From contig DVGV01000061.1 in assembly GCA_018712545.1 (NCBI GenBank), forward strand, positions 1 through 64,000: 64,000 bases of DNA, read 5' to 3'. The notes below the pieces were generated by a model. The model had not been told where the DNA came from and did not search any database. It was given only the letters and a program-made list of their open reading frames with translations. Shown in pieces: positions 1 through 8,245 of the stretch; the stretch's first letter is position 1, and every line of letters starts with the position of its first letter. Origin of the DNA: Candidatus Coprenecus merdigallinarum. Lineage in GTDB: Bacteria; Bacteroidota; Bacteroidia; Bacteroidales; UBA932. The position numbers were made by a program, and so were the translations under genes.

Positions 1-72
1 AAATATATGGGCGTTTTTTTAAACCACCAAATTTTTCTGCAAATTTTTAAAAAAATTTTCAATCTTTGCGTC

Positions 73-654
73 ATGTATTGGAAACTGTTCGTCATATTTG
101 CCAAGATCGGAGCCTTCACCATAGGAGGTGGAGTAGCTATGATTCCTTTGATAGAGAGGGAGATAGTCCACAAAAACAAGTGGATAGCCCCTGAGGATTT
201 CCTGGACATCATCTCCATTGCCCAGTCCGCCCCCGGACTAATAGCCGTAAACGTGTCGATTTTCGTAGGACACCGGCTCGCCGGAATAAAAGGAAGCATC
301 GTCGCCACCCTCGGCAGCGTGATGCCTCCCTTTATAATAATACTGCTGGTCGCCGCCGTCTTCACCACTTTCCAGAGCGATCCCACCGTCCAGGCCGTCT
401 TCAAGGGCATCCGCCCGGCCGTGGTCGCCCTGATTGCCGCCCCGGTCTTCCGCATGGCCGTCCAGAACCGGCTCAACTGGATTACCGGCGGCATCGCAGT
501 GGCGACTACGGTACTCATCGCATTCCTGAGGATCTCCCCCATCTGGATTATTATCACCGCCATCACCGGAGGCCTCATCCTGGCCTACAGCCGGCAGGAC
601 AGAAACGGAAAAATCAACAGTAGGAACAACTATAAAGAGGAGACAGAGCAATGA
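73..654 (+). CDS. Chromate transporter family protein, first half of a split pair
   Basis: A 193-residue membrane protein of the CHR (ChrA) family, which exports chromate or related oxyanions in characterised members; the substrate here is unknown. The CHR signature is visible: GAFTIGGGVAMIPL near the N-terminus and SAPGLIAVNVSIF about 35 residues later, followed by hydrophobic segments. The frame is open back to position 7, but I choose the ATG at 73 because an imperfect -7 promoter element (AATCTTTG, 61-68) lies four bases before it and the upstream part is AT-rich. The next gene is a second CHR half whose start overlaps this stop by four bases (ATGA), so the two are translationally coupled and probably form a heterodimer, as is usual for short-chain CHR proteins. 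Confidence 0.88.
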   Translation: MYWKLFVIFAKIGAFTIGGGVAMIPLIEREIVHKNKWIAPEDFLDIISIAQSAPGLIAVNVSIFVGHRLAGIKGSIVATLGSVMPPFIIILLVAAVFTTFQSDPTVQAVFKGIRPAVVALIAAPVFRMAVQNRLNWITGGIAVATTVLIAFLRISPIWIIITAITGGLILAYSRQDRNGKINSRNNYKEETEQ

Positions 655-1205
655 TATTTCTAGAGCTGTTCATCACTTTCTTCATTATAGGTGCGTTCAC
701 CTTCGGCGGAGGCTACGCCATGCTCTCCCTGATTCAGAATCAGGTGGTGACGGTCCACCAGTGGCTCACACCCGAAGAGTTCACTGACATTGTGGCCATC
801 TCCCAGATGTCCCCCGGCCCGATAGGCATCAACAGCGCCACCTACATCGGCTACTCTGTGCCTCACGCCATGGGCTTCAGCCCCGCCGTCAGCGTCCTGG
901 GCTCGATCACGGCCACTTTCGCAGTGGTCCTCCCCTCCTACCTGCTGGTGCTGTGGATCTGCATCCTCTTCGAGAAATTCAGGAGCAACCGATACCTCGC
1001 CTCCGTTCTGAAAGTCATGCGGCCGGTGACCATAGGTATGATCGCCGCAGCCGCCATTGTCCTGATAACCCCATACAACTTCATCGACTGGTGGAGCTGG
1101 GCTCTCTTCACCGGAGCCTTCGCCGCTCTCTTTTTCTTCAGGGCCAACCCGATATGGGTGATTATTGCCGCCGGAGGGGCGGGATACCTCATCTACGGAC
1201 TATAA
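651..1205 (+). CDS. Chromate transporter family protein, second half of a split pair
   Basis: A 184-residue CHR-domain membrane protein and the partner of the preceding gene. It repeats the family signature: GAFTFGGGYAMLSL at residues 14-27 and SQMSPGPIGINSATYIG around residues 51-67. The rest consists of hydrophobic segments with a short polar C-terminus. It starts inside the stop codon of the upstream half (ATGA overlap at 651-654), which argues for co-translation in fixed ratio. The two halves resemble each other, as expected from the internal duplication known for full-length ChrA. Transport of chromate itself is inferred from the family name only; nothing nearby suggests metal resistance except the distant copper ATPase. 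Confidence 0.88.
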   Translation: MIFLELFITFFIIGAFTFGGGYAMLSLIQNQVVTVHQWLTPEEFTDIVAISQMSPGPIGINSATYIGYSVPHAMGFSPAVSVLGSITATFAVVLPSYLLVLWICILFEKFRSNRYLASVLKVMRPVTIGMIAAAAIVLITPYNFIDWWSWALFTGAFAALFFFRANPIWVIIAAGGAGYLIYGL

Positions 1206-1244
1206 AACACCGGAGTAATTGTAGGACTTCTCGAATATTGTCTG

Positions 1245-1252
1245 TAACTTTG
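1245..1252 (+). promoter_or_regulatory. Bacteroidetes -7 promoter element for the galactan operon
   Basis: TAACTTTG matches the TAnnTTTG -7 consensus of the Bacteroidetes primary sigma factor. It lies 38 bases before the GH53 start codon in an 85-base gap. No clear -33 TTTG was found at the right distance. Confidence 0.5.
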
Positions 1253-1290
1253 AATGATTTTTCCATTCATAAAGCACAGACACTGATACC

Positions 1291-2409
1291 ATGAGGAAGA
1301 TTCTAATCCTGACATCCCTGGCGGCCGCCCTCATACTCGCCGCATCCTGCAACAGAAACAACGGAAACGAAAACTCCGGCCAGGAGCCGTCCGTACCAGA
1401 CACTCCGGTTCCGGCCGCCTTCGCCAAAGGAGCCGACATCAGCTGGGCCACCGAAATGGCCGCCGACGGCATCAAGTTCCGGAACGCTGCCGGAGAGGAA
1501 CGCGAGTGCACCGCGCTGATGAAGGAACTGGGCTTCGATGCCGTACGTTACCGCGTCTGGGTCAACCCTCCCGAAGGCTGGTGCTCCGGGGAGGATGTGG
1601 TGGCCAAGGCCAAGGTGGCGGAAAGCCTGGGCATGAGAATCATGATAGACTTCCACTACAGTGACTGGTGGGCAGACCCGTCCAGGCAGGATATTCCGGA
1701 AGCCTGGACAGACTACAGTTTCGAGAGCCTCTGCAGGGCAATTCAGGAGCACACCCGCGGGGTACTCACAGCCCTCAGGGACGAAGGCATCACACCCGAA
1801 TGGGTCCAGGTGGGCAACGAGACCTCCGACGGCATGCTCTGGGACACCGGCAAGGCCAGCGTCAGCATGTCGAACTATGCCGTAATGACCGCAGCCGGAT
1901 ACAATGCTGTCAAAGAGATATTCCCCGAAGCCAAGGTCATCGTCCATCTTGATCACGGTGACCGCCCGGGTCTGTATGAATGGATATTCGACGGACTTAA
2001 AGCCAACGGAGGCAAATGGGATATAATCGGCATGTCCCTCTATCCCGAGTACTACGCCCACGAGACCGAGGACGAATACAAGGAAGGAGAATACACGGGC
2101 GTCACCAACGCTACCCTCAGCAACGCACTTGCCCTCTATCAGAAGTACGGCACACCCGTGATGATCTGCGAGGCCGGCATGACCTGGAACAAGGAGGATG
2201 AGTGCCTGGCCTTCCTGACCGACCTGCTGTCCAGGGCCAGGACTCTCGGAGACGGAGAGGCCTGCGCCGGCGTCTTCTATTGGGAGCCGCAGTGCAACCC
2301 GGCCTGGACCTCGGACATCTACAAGGAACTCGGCTGGAGCTCCTACGACAAGGGGGCCTTCGACGGGAATTTTCAGCCCACCAGGGCCCTCGACGCATTC
2401 AAGGACTGA
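1291..2409 (+). CDS. GH53 endo-beta-1,4-galactanase lipoprotein
   Basis: Predicted arabinogalactan endo-beta-1,4-galactanase (372 aa) that cuts beta-1,4-galactan side chains of pectin. The N-terminus has a lipoprotein signal with the lipobox around LAASC, so the enzyme is probably anchored to a membrane. The family body begins with the typical KGADISWATEM stretch. Two conserved glutamates are visible: E177 in WVQVGNET (expected acid/base) and E294 in MICEAGM (expected nucleophile). It heads a four-gene operon with a GH2 beta-galactosidase, galactokinase and aldose epimerase, which together would take galactan to galactose-1-phosphate. No SusC/SusD pair lies nearby, which is unusual for a Bacteroidetes glycan locus. 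Confidence 0.93.
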   Translation: MRKILILTSLAAALILAASCNRNNGNENSGQEPSVPDTPVPAAFAKGADISWATEMAADGIKFRNAAGEERECTALMKELGFDAVRYRVWVNPPEGWCSGEDVVAKAKVAESLGMRIMIDFHYSDWWADPSRQDIPEAWTDYSFESLCRAIQEHTRGVLTALRDEGITPEWVQVGNETSDGMLWDTGKASVSMSNYAVMTAAGYNAVKEIFPEAKVIVHLDHGDRPGLYEWIFDGLKANGGKWDIIGMSLYPEYYAHETEDEYKEGEYTGVTNATLSNALALYQKYGTPVMICEAGMTWNKEDECLAFLTDLLSRARTLGDGEACAGVFYWEPQCNPAWTSDIYKELGWSSYDKGAFDGNFQPTRALDAFKD

Positions 2410-2433
2410 CTCATCTGACAATATCACAGGACA

Positions 2434-4962
2434 ATGGACAACAGACGCACTCTCACAGTAATCCTGCAGGTGGTCGCAGTTACGGCCCTCCTGATTATCG
2501 CATTCCTCCTTTTCTACAACAGGCGTCCCGCGCCCAAGGATCCACGTCAGGTCAGGGAAGCCAGAAACACCGTACTGCTGGACAAGGGCTGGCAGTTCCA
2601 CAAGGGCGACTCCTCCGAAGTATGGGAGGATGTCACCATTCCCCACGACTGGGCCATCTACGGTCCTTTCAGCAGGGACAATGACCTGCAGACGGTCGCA
2701 GTAGTACAGAACGGCGAGGAGACCGCCACGGTCAAGACCGGACGCACGGGTGGCCTGCCCTACGTCGGAGTCGGCTGGTACAGAAGGACTCTGGACGTCA
2801 CTCCGGGCATGAAGGCGACCCTGCTTTTCGACGGAGCCATGAGCGAGGCCAGGGTCTATGTCAACGGCGAGGAGGTAATATTCTGGCCCTACGGCTACAA
2901 CTCCTTCCACTGCGACATCACCCCCTTCCTGACCGCTGACGGCAAGAATAACGAGATCCGCGTCCGCCTCGAGAACCGTCCCCAGTCCTCGCGCTGGTAT
3001 CCCGGAGCGGGACTCTACCGCAATGTATGGCTGATAGAGACCGAAAAGGTCCATATCCCCGTATGGGGCACCTACATAACATCAGAGCTGGATCCGTCCC
3101 TGCTCGAGGCCTCCGTCAACATCCGCACCGAGATAGAGGGCATCACCACAGAGCAGACAGTAGCCCTGATTACTGACATCCGTGACGCCAACGGGCAGGT
3201 AGTCACATCCATCGAGAGCCTAACCGGAGCGGAGCAGGCCGCGGAGGAGGGAGGTATTGCGGTCCTCAATCAGAAAGTCACCGTAGAGCAGCCCCGTCTC
3301 TGGTTCCCCGAGACGCCCGAGCTGTACACAGCCTGCTCCAGGGTATACATTCAGGACAAAAACGGAGAACGGACTCTTTCAGACACCTACACCACCACCT
3401 TCGGCATCCGCAGCATAGAGGTGCGCCCCGAGACCGGATTCTATCTCAACGGAGTGAACCGCAAGTTCCGGGGAGTGTGCCTGCACCATGACCTGGGTCC
3501 CCTGGGCGCCGCCGTCAACACCTCGGCCCTGCGCCACCAGCTGACCATGCTCAAGGACATGGGCTGCGATGCCATCCGCACCACCCACAATATGCCCGCG
3601 CCCGAGCTTATCCAGCTCTGCGACGAGATGGGCTTCATGGTGATGATCGAGAACTTCGATGAATGGGACGTGGCCAAGTGCCTCAACGGCTACCACCGCT
3701 ACTTCGACGAGTGGGCCGAGCGCGACATGGTCAATATGCTCCGCCACTACCGCAACAACCCCTCCGTCGTGATGTGGAGCATTGGCAACGAGGTGCCCAC
3801 CCAGTGGACCCCCGGCGGCTATGAGGTGGCCACATTCCTGCAGGACATCTGCCACCGCGAGGACCCCACCCGCCCCGTCACCTGCGGCATGGACCAGATA
3901 GACGCGATACTGCACAACGGGTTCGGAGCCGTGCTGGACGTACCCGGATTCAACTACCGCGCCCACCGCTACCTGGAGGGCTATGAGACCCTGCCCCAGA
4001 AAGTGCTCCTGGGCAGCGAGACCTCCTCGACCGTCAGCTCCAGGGGCGTGTACAAGTTCCCCGTGGAGAAGAAGTACGACGCCCTCTACGACGACCACCA
4101 GAGCTCATCCTACGACCTGGAGTACTGCTCCTGGTCCAACGTCCCCGACGATGACCTCGCCCTGGCCGAGGACTACCCCTGGACCATGGGACAGTTCGTC
4201 TGGACCGGCTTCGACTACCTCGGCGAGCCCTCGCCCTACGACACCGACGCCTGGCCCAACCACAGCTCGATGTTCGGCATCATAGACCTGGCCTCCATCC
4301 CCAAGGACCGCTACTGGCTCTACCGCAGCGTCTGGAACCGGGACAGTCCCACCATCCACATCCTGCCGCACTGGAACTGGGAGGGCCGCGAGGGAGAGGT
4401 CACCCCGGTATTTGTCTACACATCCTACCCCAGGGCCGAACTCTTCCTCAACGGCCGGAGCCTGGGCATCCGGGAAAAATGCGACAGCACCCTCCAGCAC
4501 CGCTTCCGTCTGATGTGGAATGATGTCCGCTATGAACCGGGAGAGCTCACCGTAGTGGCCTATGACTCCGAGGGCAATAAGGCAATGCAGAAGAGCGTCC
4601 GCACCGCATCTGAGCCCTGGGCAATCGAACTGATTCCGGCAAGGGAGAGCATCACCGCCGACGGCAAGGACCTGCTCTACGTCACCGTCCGCATAGTGGA
4701 CCGGGACGGCAATCTCTGCCCGCTCGACTCGCGCAAGGTGCGTTTCGAAGTCTCCGGCGCCGGTGAGTTCAGGGCCGTGGCCAACGGCGACCCTACCTGC
4801 CTGGAGCTCTTCCACGAACCCGGGATGAGCGCCTTCGGCGGCATGCTCACGGTCATCATACAGAGCAAGGAGAAGGCCGGACACATCACTCTTAAGGCTT
4901 CCGCCGACGGCCTCCGCGACGGAGTCCTGAAGACCAGATCCGTAAAAAACGACAATAATTAA
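2434..4962 (+). CDS. GH2 beta-galactosidase
   Basis: An 842-residue glycoside hydrolase of family 2, most likely a beta-galactosidase releasing galactose from galacto-oligosaccharides. Residues 8-26 are strongly hydrophobic and act as a signal peptide or membrane anchor, so it works outside the cytoplasm. The domain order is sugar-binding jelly roll (about 45-200), immunoglobulin-like domain, TIM barrel and C-terminal beta domains. The GH2 acid/base is E453 in WSIGNEVP and the nucleophile is E529 in LLGSETSS. The gene starts 24 bases after the galactanase gene and 15 bases separate it from galK. Exact specificity is inferred from the operon; beta-glucuronidase or other GH2 activities are less likely beside galK and galM. 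Confidence 0.92.
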   Translation: MDNRRTLTVILQVVAVTALLIIAFLLFYNRRPAPKDPRQVREARNTVLLDKGWQFHKGDSSEVWEDVTIPHDWAIYGPFSRDNDLQTVAVVQNGEETATVKTGRTGGLPYVGVGWYRRTLDVTPGMKATLLFDGAMSEARVYVNGEEVIFWPYGYNSFHCDITPFLTADGKNNEIRVRLENRPQSSRWYPGAGLYRNVWLIETEKVHIPVWGTYITSELDPSLLEASVNIRTEIEGITTEQTVALITDIRDANGQVVTSIESLTGAEQAAEEGGIAVLNQKVTVEQPRLWFPETPELYTACSRVYIQDKNGERTLSDTYTTTFGIRSIEVRPETGFYLNGVNRKFRGVCLHHDLGPLGAAVNTSALRHQLTMLKDMGCDAIRTTHNMPAPELIQLCDEMGFMVMIENFDEWDVAKCLNGYHRYFDEWAERDMVNMLRHYRNNPSVVMWSIGNEVPTQWTPGGYEVATFLQDICHREDPTRPVTCGMDQIDAILHNGFGAVLDVPGFNYRAHRYLEGYETLPQKVLLGSETSSTVSSRGVYKFPVEKKYDALYDDHQSSSYDLEYCSWSNVPDDDLALAEDYPWTMGQFVWTGFDYLGEPSPYDTDAWPNHSSMFGIIDLASIPKDRYWLYRSVWNRDSPTIHILPHWNWEGREGEVTPVFVYTSYPRAELFLNGRSLGIREKCDSTLQHRFRLMWNDVRYEPGELTVVAYDSEGNKAMQKSVRTASEPWAIELIPARESITADGKDLLYVTVRIVDRDGNLCPLDSRKVRFEVSGAGEFRAVANGDPTCLELFHEPGMSAFGGMLTVIIQSKEKAGHITLKASADGLRDGVLKTRSVKNDNN

Positions 4963-4977
4963 AATACACACCGACGT

Positions 4978-6129
4978 ATGAAAGAAAAAATTCACTCACA
5001 GTTCGAAAAGCATTTCGGCGGCAACGGCACATTCTACGCCTCCGCCGGCAGAATCAACCTTATCGGCGAGCACACCGACTACAACGGCGGCTTCGTATTC
5101 CCCGGAGCCATCGACAAGGGCATGATGGCGGAAATCCGCCTCAACGGCACGGACAAGGTCCGGGTCTACTCGGTAGACCTGGAAGACTACGCCGAGTTCG
5201 GCTTCGCCGAAGCCGATGCCCCCTCTGCATCATGGGCCCGGTATGTGTTCGGCGTATGCAGGGAAATCATCAAGAGATGCGGAGATGTACTCAAAGGCTT
5301 TGACGCCGCTTTTGCAGGCGACGTACCCATCGGAGCCGGCATGTCCTCCTCCGCCGCCCTCGAAAGCACATTTGCCTATGCCCTGAACGACATGCTGGGT
5401 CTCGGCATCGACAAGTTCGAGCTGGCCCGCATCGGCCAGAGCACCGAGCACAACTACTGCGGGGTCAACTGCGGCATCATGGACCAGTTCGCCTCCATCT
5501 TCGGCAAGGCCGGCAGCCTGATGCGCCTGGACTGCCGCTCGATGGAGCACAGGTACTATCCGTTCCATCCCAAGGGCTACCGCCTCGTTCTGCTCGACTC
5601 AGTGGTCAAGCACGAGCTGGCCTCCTCGGCCTACAACAAGCGCCGCGCCTCCTGCGAGCATGTAGTGGCCGCCCTCAAGGCCGCAGGGCATCCAGAGGTG
5701 GAGTTCCTCCGCGACGTGGACATGCAGATGCTCTCCGAAGTAAAGGGCAAGGTATCCGATGAGGACTACATGAGGGCCGAATACGTAATCGAGGAGATTC
5801 AGAGAGTGCTCGATGTCTGCGACGCCCTCGAGCGCGATGACTACGAGACCGTGGGACAGAAGATGTACGAGACACATCACGGCATGAGCAAGCTCTATGA
5901 AGTGAGCTGCGAGGAGCTGGATTTCCTCAACGACATAGCCCGCGAATGCGGCGTGACCGGCTCCAGGGTCATGGGCGGCGGCTTCGGCGGCTGCACCATC
6001 AACTTAGTCAAGGATGAGCTCTACGATGCCTTCATCGCACGTGCGAAGAAAGAGTATGCGGCTAAGTTCGGACACGAGCCCAAGATATATCCGGTGGTAA
6101 TCAGTGACGGAGCGCGTAAACTTGAATAA
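4978..6129 (+). CDS. galK: Galactokinase
   Basis: Phosphorylates alpha-D-galactose with ATP to galactose-1-phosphate, the entry step of the Leloir pathway; cytoplasmic. At 383 residues it has the usual GHMP-kinase size. The three family motifs are present: GRINLIGEHTDYNGG (24-38), the ATP-binding PIGAGMSSSAALE (117-129), and GGGFGGCT near the C-terminus. It lies third in the galactan operon, immediately upstream of the aldose 1-epimerase that supplies its alpha-anomer substrate. Neither galT nor galE is in this window, so those steps must be encoded elsewhere. Confidence 0.97.
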   Translation: MKEKIHSQFEKHFGGNGTFYASAGRINLIGEHTDYNGGFVFPGAIDKGMMAEIRLNGTDKVRVYSVDLEDYAEFGFAEADAPSASWARYVFGVCREIIKRCGDVLKGFDAAFAGDVPIGAGMSSSAALESTFAYALNDMLGLGIDKFELARIGQSTEHNYCGVNCGIMDQFASIFGKAGSLMRLDCRSMEHRYYPFHPKGYRLVLLDSVVKHELASSAYNKRRASCEHVVAALKAAGHPEVEFLRDVDMQMLSEVKGKVSDEDYMRAEYVIEEIQRVLDVCDALERDDYETVGQKMYETHHGMSKLYEVSCEELDFLNDIARECGVTGSRVMGGGFGGCTINLVKDELYDAFIARAKKEYAAKFGHEPKIYPVVISDGARKLE

Positions 6130-6148
6130 CAGCCATAATATCTGAATC

Positions 6149-7138
6149 ATGATACATCTGACCAACAAGAGCGGCGCATCGGTAATGCTGACCGAAAGAG
6201 GCGCCGGCATAGTTTCGATAGTAGTTCCCGACCGCAACGGCGTGATGGGAGACGTGGTACTGGGATACCGTGACGAGGAAAGCTACCTCGCCGACGGTCC
6301 ATGCGCCGGCAAGATACCCGGCCGATTCGCCAACCGCATAGACGGGGGCTGCTTCACCCTCGACGGCAAGGAATATCAGCTCGTAAAGAACAACCCCGGC
6401 TACCAGCTTCACGGCGGACCCGACGGATTCTCCAACCGGCTGTGGAAAGCATCCCGGATATCGGACACCGAGGTCATCCTAACCCTCGACAGTCCCGACG
6501 GCGACCAGGGCTATCCCGGAAACATGCACGTGGAGGCCACCTACACCTGGAGCGACGACAACTCCCTGACCCTCTCCATCAAGGCTACCACCGACGCTCC
6601 CACCATCATCAATCTGACCAACCACACCTACTGGAACCTCGACGGCGAGGACAGCGGATCTATCCTGGACCACGTGCTGAAACTCAACGCTTCCCGCTGG
6701 CTGGCCACCTCCGAGGCCCTCATCCCCACCGGTGAGCTCTCCCCCGTGGAGGGCACCCCGATGGACTTCCGCACCGCAAAGCCCATCGGCCGCGACATCA
6801 AGGCTGACTTCCCGGCCCTGAAATACGGAAAAGGCTATGACAACTGCTGGGTACTCGACGGTGCCCCGGGGCTGAAACTGGCCGCAGAGCTCAGTTCCGC
6901 AGTCTCCGGCCGCCGCCTCGAGATCTGGACCGACCAGCCGGCAGCCCAGGTCTACACCGGCAACTGGCTCGACGGCTCTCCCCTGAGCAAGTCCGGCCGC
7001 CCCTACCGCGACTACGACGGCGTGGCGATAGAGTGCCAGGGATTCCCCGACGCACCCCATCATCCGGACTTCCCGTCCTGCGTCCTCCGGCCAGGCGAGA
7101 CATATTCCCGGACGATAATCTTCAAGCTGAATGCATAA
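6149..7138 (+). CDS. galM: Aldose 1-epimerase (mutarotase)
   Basis: Interconverts the alpha and beta anomers of galactose, so that beta-galactose released by the GH2 enzyme can be used by galactokinase. The protein has 329 residues. Family hallmarks are GRFANRIDGG near residue 55, the conserved histidine in NLTNHTYWNL and the acidic segment IECQGFPDAPHHPDF near the C-terminus. No signal peptide is present, so it is cytoplasmic. It is the last gene of the galactan operon; a hairpin terminator follows seven bases after its stop. Confidence 0.96.
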   Translation: MIHLTNKSGASVMLTERGAGIVSIVVPDRNGVMGDVVLGYRDEESYLADGPCAGKIPGRFANRIDGGCFTLDGKEYQLVKNNPGYQLHGGPDGFSNRLWKASRISDTEVILTLDSPDGDQGYPGNMHVEATYTWSDDNSLTLSIKATTDAPTIINLTNHTYWNLDGEDSGSILDHVLKLNASRWLATSEALIPTGELSPVEGTPMDFRTAKPIGRDIKADFPALKYGKGYDNCWVLDGAPGLKLAAELSSAVSGRRLEIWTDQPAAQVYTGNWLDGSPLSKSGRPYRDYDGVAIECQGFPDAPHHPDFPSCVLRPGETYSRTIIFKLNA

Positions 7139-7145
7139 AAATAAT

Positions 7146-7172
7146 AAAGGCTGCCGGGAACCGACAGCCTTT
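7146..7172 (+). terminator. Rho-independent terminator of the galactan operon
   Basis: An 8-bp stem (AAAGGCTG with CAGCCTTT) extends, after one mismatch, into a 3-bp CGG/CCG top with a GAA loop and is followed by a T-rich tail. It lies just after the galM stop. Confidence 0.75.
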
Positions 7173-7196
7173 ATTACTTAACCTAATACTTAACCT

Positions 7197-7259
7197 ATGA
7201 AAAAACTATCCGACTTATTCTATTACAAACCCCGTGCCAAAAAATCAGGGCCTCCTTGA
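7197..7259 (+). CDS. Possible 20-residue small ORF after the galactose operon
   Basis: ATG to TGA encodes MKKLSDLFYYKPRAKKSGPP, a basic 20-residue peptide. Just before the ATG a 10-base direct repeat ACTTAACCTA occurs at 7176-7185 and 7188-7197, giving an AT-rich ribosome-loading region like those before many Bacteroidetes genes. No promoter element is seen between the galM terminator and this ORF, so it would need terminator read-through. I cannot assign a function. The rest of 7260-7358 holds a direct repeat TGACAAT (7267-7273 and 7278-7284) and nothing else I recognise. Confidence 0.3.
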   Translation: MKKLSDLFYYKPRAKKSGPP

Positions 7260-7358
7260 AATATCGTGACAATCAGATGACAATGTTATTTCAAAAGTCT
7301 TAGGCGGCTTCCCGCTACAGTTTCTGCAGGAACTCAGCCTCCGCCGCGGGGAAATATA

Positions 7359-7388
7359 CTGTATTTTTTACAGAAAAGATTAATTTTG
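7359..7388 (+). promoter_or_regulatory. Promoter and possible operator of the hexuronate genes
   Basis: The -7 element TAATTTTG (7381-7388) lies 17 bases before the oxidoreductase start. Directly upstream a perfect inverted repeat CTGTA-N5-TACAG (7359-7373) sits where the -33 region should be, which fits a repressor or activator site. The -33 TTTG itself is not seen. Confidence 0.45.
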
Positions 7389-7405
7389 AGTTTTATTTCA
7401 GAGCA

Positions 7406-8218
7406 ATGAGAAATTTATTTGACATATCAGGCAAAACCGCAGTAATCACAGGCGGAAGCGGCGTCCTTGGAAACGCCATGACGAGATATCTGGCGGCACA
7501 GGGTGTCAGGACCGCAGTCCTGGCCCGCAATGAGACTAAAGGGAATGCCCTCGTTTCGGAAATCCGGGCTGAGGGAGGCGAGGCAATGTTCCTCAGGACA
7601 GATGTAACCGACAGGGAGATACTGGAACGTAACTGCCGGGACATTCTCAGCGCCTATGGAAAGATAGATATGCTGATAAACTGCGCCGGAGGCAATATGC
7701 CGGGAGCCACCGTTCCACCTGAGAAAACCATTTTCGACCTGAACATAGAGGACTTCAGGGAAGTCGTAGACCTCAACCTGTTCGGAACCGTCATCCCGAC
7801 TCTGGTATTCGCCGGGGCTATGCGGAACAGCGGAGGCGGCCCCATTGTCAACATGTCCTCAGAATCAGCCCTCCGCCCGCTTACCAGGGTCGCCGGATAC
7901 GGCGCGGCAAAGGCCGCGGTCACAAATTTCACGCGCTACCTTGCCTCGGAGCTCGCCCTGAAATTCGGGGACTGCTTCAGGGTCAATGCCATGGCTCCTG
8001 GATTTTTCCTGACCGAGCAGAACCGTACCCTGATGACCAACCCGGACGGAAGCCGCTCGGCAAGGGCTGAGAGCATCCTGGCCCACACTCCTTTCGGACG
8101 GTTCGGCGAACCGGAGGAACTTCTGGGCACCCTGCACTATCTGGTGAGCGATGCCTCCCGCTTCGTTACCGGCACAGTCATAGTCGTCGACGGAGGATTC
8201 GACGCATTTTCCATATAA
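7406..8218 (+). CDS. SDR-family D-mannonate oxidoreductase (fructuronate reductase)
   Basis: A 270-residue short-chain dehydrogenase/reductase. The nucleotide-binding TGGSGVLG lies at residues 15-22, NCAGG around 92-96, and the catalytic serines at 151-152 precede Y165 and K169 of YGAAK. It reduces an oxo-sugar with NAD(P)H in the cytoplasm. I infer D-fructuronate to D-mannonate because mannonate dehydratase follows 27 bases downstream; in Bacteroidetes an SDR enzyme often takes the place of classical UxuB. Without that neighbour it could only be called an SDR oxidoreductase. Confidence 0.85.
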   Translation: MRNLFDISGKTAVITGGSGVLGNAMTRYLAAQGVRTAVLARNETKGNALVSEIRAEGGEAMFLRTDVTDREILERNCRDILSAYGKIDMLINCAGGNMPGATVPPEKTIFDLNIEDFREVVDLNLFGTVIPTLVFAGAMRNSGGGPIVNMSSESALRPLTRVAGYGAAKAAVTNFTRYLASELALKFGDCFRVNAMAPGFFLTEQNRTLMTNPDGSRSARAESILAHTPFGRFGEPEELLGTLHYLVSDASRFVTGTVIVVDGGFDAFSI

Positions 8219-8245
8219 ACAGATTCCAGACAAACATTATATTCT

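Noticed and set aside
1303-3054. A 583-codon open frame on the minus strand across the galactanase and beta-galactosidase genes
   Set aside because: It is antisense to two well-supported enzymes, has no family signature and is explained by the GC-rich third positions of the real genes. The composition (Val, Gly, Asp, His rich) is that of a shadow frame.
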